Shown piece by piece: positions 61,082 to 64,000 of a DNA stretch of 64,000 nt. Both the position numbers and the translations under genes were made by a program. The stretch comes from Candidatus Heimdallarchaeota archaeon (GTDB lineage: Archaea > Asgardarchaeota > Heimdallarchaeia > JABLTI01), in contig JABCTZ010000041.1 of NCBI GenBank assembly GCA_018238155.1, positions 1-64,000 of the forward strand, read 5' to 3'. Position 1 is the first letter of the stretch, and each line of letters starts with the position of its first letter. The notes under the pieces were generated by a model, which saw only the letters and a list, made by a program, of their open reading frames with translations, was not told the origin of the DNA and searched no databases.

Positions 61082-62917
61082 TTAAGTCTTTGTTCTATAC
61101 TTCTCTAAATTCAAAGATTTTATACATTCACTTGTGGGAAAACCAGTTGCTTGATCCCAGTCTCTAACTCTATAGTACTCTTTTAATTGAATAGCTAAAT
61201 TAGGAGTGTTTCCTTTTGTTCCACCTTCTTTCAATTTAAACGAAATAACTTTCGGTAAACGATCATTTTCTCTTGTTAATCCAAGTTTCTTGTTTAGCAA
61301 TCTCTTCAAATTAGTTATTCTTGATCCAGCTTTCATTATTTCATCAATTGTTATAGGCCATCCGGTAGCTAGCTCAACTGCTTTAGTAGTATCTTTAAAT
61401 GGAGGTAATGCAAAATGGCACATTATTAGGGCATTATACACTGCTCTAAAATCTTGAACTTTGACAGCTAATGAACCTGCTTCAACATCATCAAATCTAT
61501 CCTTACACTCAAGATTTATTTCAGAAACTGAAACACCTAATCCCATTTTATACCCATCACCATTATTATGACAAGCACCTCGAGATGAGGTAGCATAAAC
61601 TGCAGCCATTGAAAAGAAAGCTCTTGGATCATGATAAGGTAATTCTAAACCGTTAACAGTATGTGCTTCATCAGGTACTCCATAATGAGCAGCCACAGCA
61701 TCAGCACCTTTGACCATTAATTTTCCAATACCTTTTCCAATTGCCATTAATTTTAGTAGTTTAATTGCCGCATCAATATTACCCCAAATAGCAGAAATAC
61801 CTTCTAAATCGGCTTTAGGTATCTTACTCATTTCATTTAAACGAAACACTAATGCAATTATTTGGCTTGCAGAAATAGTATCTAATCCATAAACATTACA
61901 CAAATAATTTGCATAAGCAATCCCTTCCAAATTATCAACAAGCAAGTTAGTACCAAAACCAGCCAATGTTTCAAACTCAGGACCAGCTGTTTGAGGTATA
62001 GCGTATTTGCCTTCATCTATTTTGACTATTCTCCCACAACCAATGATACAACTATAGCAATGATATCTCTTAATGAGGATTGTTTCTTTCATTCGAGAAC
62101 CATCAATAGCTTCCGTATTCTCCATGAATCCTTGGTGCCAATACTTTACTGGAACATCCCCCCATTTCATCCCTCCTGATACATATGCAGCAGTACCAAA
62201 CATAGTTCTACCAACGGAATTTTCTCTAATATTCTTCCTCATTTTTGATATGAGAGCTTTGAACTCTACTAGGTGAGCTATTCCTACGTCTCGAGTAGAT
62301 GATCGCAGAGCTATTGCTTTTAGGTTTTTAGAGCCCATCACAGCTCCCATACCTGTCCGTCCTGCAGCACGATCACCATCATTCATCAATGCAGCAATGG
62401 TACTTTGATTTTCTCCAGCGATGCCTATCGTTGCATAGCTAGAAATTTTCCCATGCTTTTCTTTAAGAACATCACCAACTTCAAAGGATCCTTTACCCCA
62501 AAGTTCTGATGCATCTAGGAATTCAATAGTTCCATCAAAAATAGTAACATACGTAGGTTGAGATGATTTGCCGGAAAAAATCATTCCATCGTATCCGAGA
62601 AATTTCATAAATGCACCAAATTTCCCCCCTGAATTTGATTCACCCCAAATATTGGTCGCGGGAGATTTTGCACAAACAACATGTCTTCCACAATTTGGCG
62701 CTTTCGTTCCTACTAGTGGTCCATTGAAAAATCCTATAGGATTATTTGGTGATAAAGGATCTAATTCTTTTGTTAAGCGTTCAAAAAGGATTGCAGCAGC
62801 TAGTCCACTTCCACCAATATATTGATGATATAATTCTTCTTTTGGATTTAAAATACTAGTTTTTTCTGTTGTCAGATTGATTTCAAGGATTTTACCAGTA
62901 TTGCCAAAATAATCCAT
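61082..62917 (-). CDS. aor: Aldehyde:ferredoxin oxidoreductase
   Basis: A protein of 611 residues from the ATG at 62917 (MDYFGNTGKILEINL), with AAGGTG upstream; a GTG at 62929 is also possible. Family motifs are GGSGLAAAILF, GPLVGTKAPNCGRHVV, GGKFGAFMKFLGYDG, DRAAGRTGMGAVMGSKNLKA and the [4Fe-4S] ligands CYSCIIGCGR with a further Cys near the C-terminus (LIMCHFALP). AOR enzymes use tungsten-pterin to oxidise aldehydes to acids with ferredoxin, or in reverse reduce acids. It is a single gene, divergent from a TrmB-like regulator gene that may control it. Confidence 0.93.
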   Translation of the reverse strand: MDYFGNTGKILEINLTTEKTSILNPKEELYHQYIGGSGLAAAILFERLTKELDPLSPNNPIGFFNGPLVGTKAPNCGRHVVCAKSPATNIWGESNSGGKFGAFMKFLGYDGMIFSGKSSQPTYVTIFDGTIEFLDASELWGKGSFEVGDVLKEKHGKISSYATIGIAGENQSTIAALMNDGDRAAGRTGMGAVMGSKNLKAIALRSSTRDVGIAHLVEFKALISKMRKNIRENSVGRTMFGTAAYVSGGMKWGDVPVKYWHQGFMENTEAIDGSRMKETILIKRYHCYSCIIGCGRIVKIDEGKYAIPQTAGPEFETLAGFGTNLLVDNLEGIAYANYLCNVYGLDTISASQIIALVFRLNEMSKIPKADLEGISAIWGNIDAAIKLLKLMAIGKGIGKLMVKGADAVAAHYGVPDEAHTVNGLELPYHDPRAFFSMAAVYATSSRGACHNNGDGYKMGLGVSVSEINLECKDRFDDVEAGSLAVKVQDFRAVYNALIMCHFALPPFKDTTKAVELATGWPITIDEIMKAGSRITNLKRLLNKKLGLTRENDRLPKVISFKLKEGGTKGNTPNLAIQLKEYYRVRDWDQATGFPTSECIKSLNLEKYRTKT

Positions 62918-63088
62918 GCTTTTTTTCACACCTTTCTCTAAATTACACTAACAACTTTCAATCATAAAAGTATCCTATTGATTTTTTGCTTGAAGAAGTA
63001 GCTTGTCCATAAAAAAAAACTCTTAAAGCTTAAACAACTTAACTTAGAATAAGAAAAAACCTAACACTAATAACTGGAGAGTTTTTAT

Positions 63089-64000
63089 TTGTCTGAAATA
63101 ATAAATGAATTAGAACTTAGTAATAATGAAGAGAAAATTTATCTTTTACTTCTCTCAATGGGACAACTTTCAACAGCAGAAATTGCGCAAATGATTGAAG
63201 GAAAGGTTTCCGAAGTAGAAAATAATGTAAATATATTGATTGGTAAAGATTTGGTTTTTCCAAATCCGGGTATTGTCAAAAAATATTCAGCAGTTTATCC
63301 TTTGGTTTCTCTCTCAGAAAAAGCAAAAGATTCCCTTGACATAGTACAATCTCTTGGTGAAGAAATTAACACTTATTCTGCAGAAAAATTTGAAACCTTA
63401 GATAAAATTCTGAATAATCAAAAAGAAACTATCATTAAAATAGCCACAGAAGCGAAAGAAGAAAACAGACTTTCAACTGATTCAGCAACAACAGAAATAT
63501 CTTCAGATATTGAAAAATTGATTGATGATATAAGTCAGATCCTAAACACCGAAAGTCTAGTAATTACTGAATTAGCCACCAGCACGACTATCAATATTAA
63601 TAAACACTATCAGGAAACAAATGAAACTGTTGGTAATGCAATAAGCTCTACTGTTAGCAATGTAGTCAATTCTTTAAATGAATCACAAACAAGTATCACA
63701 AAATCCTTTGATGATTCATCATTAAAAGTAGGTACTGCAGCTGGTGTCTTAGAGAATAGCTTACAAGCTTTACTTGATAATAATTTGAGTGAGAATATCT
63801 CTATCAACAAAGAAATACATGCTAAATTAAACAAAGCTATTGAGGAATACAATAAAGCATCTTTAAATAATGTGAACCTCAATGGACAAACTATTTCTGA
63901 TAATTATGCAAGTGTCATAGATGTTGTTAATACAAGATTAACTTCTCAAGGGAAAGAAACAAATCAAATTCTCGGAGAGCGTATACGCAATATTTCAGAT
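63089..64000 (+). CDS. TrmB-like winged-helix protein with long helical extension (3' end outside window)
   Basis: The start is TTG at 63089, with GGAGA about 8 bp upstream, and the frame stays open to the window edge (304 codons). Residues 1-70 form a TrmB-type winged helix: NELELSNNEEKIYLLLLSMGQLSTAEIAQMI, then VSEVENNVNILIGKDLVF. From about residue 80 on, the protein is a long polar helix or coiled coil rich in Ser, Thr and Asn (ETLDKILNNQKETIIKIATEA; TTISTNINKHYQETNE-like). This is longer and different from the sugar-binding domain of typical TrmB proteins. It is divergent from the AOR gene and may regulate it. It is cut by the window end. Confidence 0.7.
   Translation, partial: MSEIINELELSNNEEKIYLLLLSMGQLSTAEIAQMIEGKVSEVENNVNILIGKDLVFPNPGIVKKYSAVYPLVSLSEKAKDSLDIVQSLGEEINTYSAEKFETLDKILNNQKETIIKIATEAKEENRLSTDSATTEISSDIEKLIDDISQILNTESLVITELATSTTININKHYQETNETVGNAISSTVSNVVNSLNESQTSITKSFDDSSLKVGTAAGVLENSLQALLDNNLSENISINKEIHAKLNKAIEEYNKASLNNVNLNGQTISDNYASVIDVVNTRLTSQGKETNQILGERIRNISD

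Overview
The window looks like AT-rich chromosomal DNA from an Asgard archaeon, possibly of the Heimdallarchaeia/Lokiarchaeia type; the class cannot be fixed from sequence reading alone. Support comes from two Rab/Ras-type small GTPases (1651-2337, 34883-35491), a roadblock/LC7 protein, a TPR protein with a longin-like C-terminus, many secreted proteins with a C-terminal membrane anchor, frequent TTG/GTG starts, and archaeal-style gene content (DUF134, a DRG-like TGS GTPase, DUF92, a tungsten-type aldehyde:ferredoxin oxidoreductase). No rRNA, tRNA or CRISPR array was seen.

Layout. 1-7605: tail of a small anchored surface protein, an ArdC-like gene remnant, a roadblock-GTPase pair converging on a zinc-knuckle partner protein, then a secreted metzincin-like protease and two more anchored surface proteins whose promoter/leader regions are duplicated. 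7769-11248: an iron-sulfur module on the minus strand (DUF5320, two NifX-like proteins, two MinD/ferredoxin ATPases) divergent from a DUF134 regulator. 12204-19079: a carbon block, icd-acn-citD-citE-citF and then citX, giving bacterial-type citrate lyase together with aconitase and isocitrate dehydrogenase. 19416-31316: DegV, a frameshifted beta-propeller surface protein, DUF599, a large PGF-anchored surface protein, a TGS GTPase, a Cys-rich protein, DUF92 and an acyltransferase-like membrane protein. 31544-35491: a small acidic protein, a thioredoxin-like protein, a HIT-DUF3179 fusion, and a second zinc-knuckle partner plus GTPase. 35847-41509: surface protein, SGNH hydrolase, M1 aminopeptidase-HEAT fusion, HTH-ferredoxin protein. 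41714-43945: an M20 peptidase gene split by about 1.7 kb carrying an OFA-type MFS transporter. 44029-53950: cupin, orphan HicB-like protein, ankyrin protein, H+-pyrophosphatase, PAS protein, TPR-longin protein, membrane-bound winged-helix regulator, repeat surface protein. 54400-64000: flavin reductase, a GGCC-type restriction-modification pair, a cytosolic beta-sandwich protein, a CrtI-type oxidoreductase, AOR, and a TrmB-like regulator running off the end.

How the genes fit together. Icd, Acn and CitDEF could join 2-oxoglutarate, isocitrate, citrate and oxaloacetate plus acetate. AOR, the ferredoxin proteins and the pyrophosphatase suggest an anaerobic, ferredoxin-based energy metabolism. 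The strongest candidates for something undescribed are (1) two loci where a Ras-like GTPase sits beside a member of the same unrecognised zinc-knuckle family, and (2) about a dozen genes whose stop codon lies inside a perfect hairpin, usually in the loop, forming a terminator-like 3' end.
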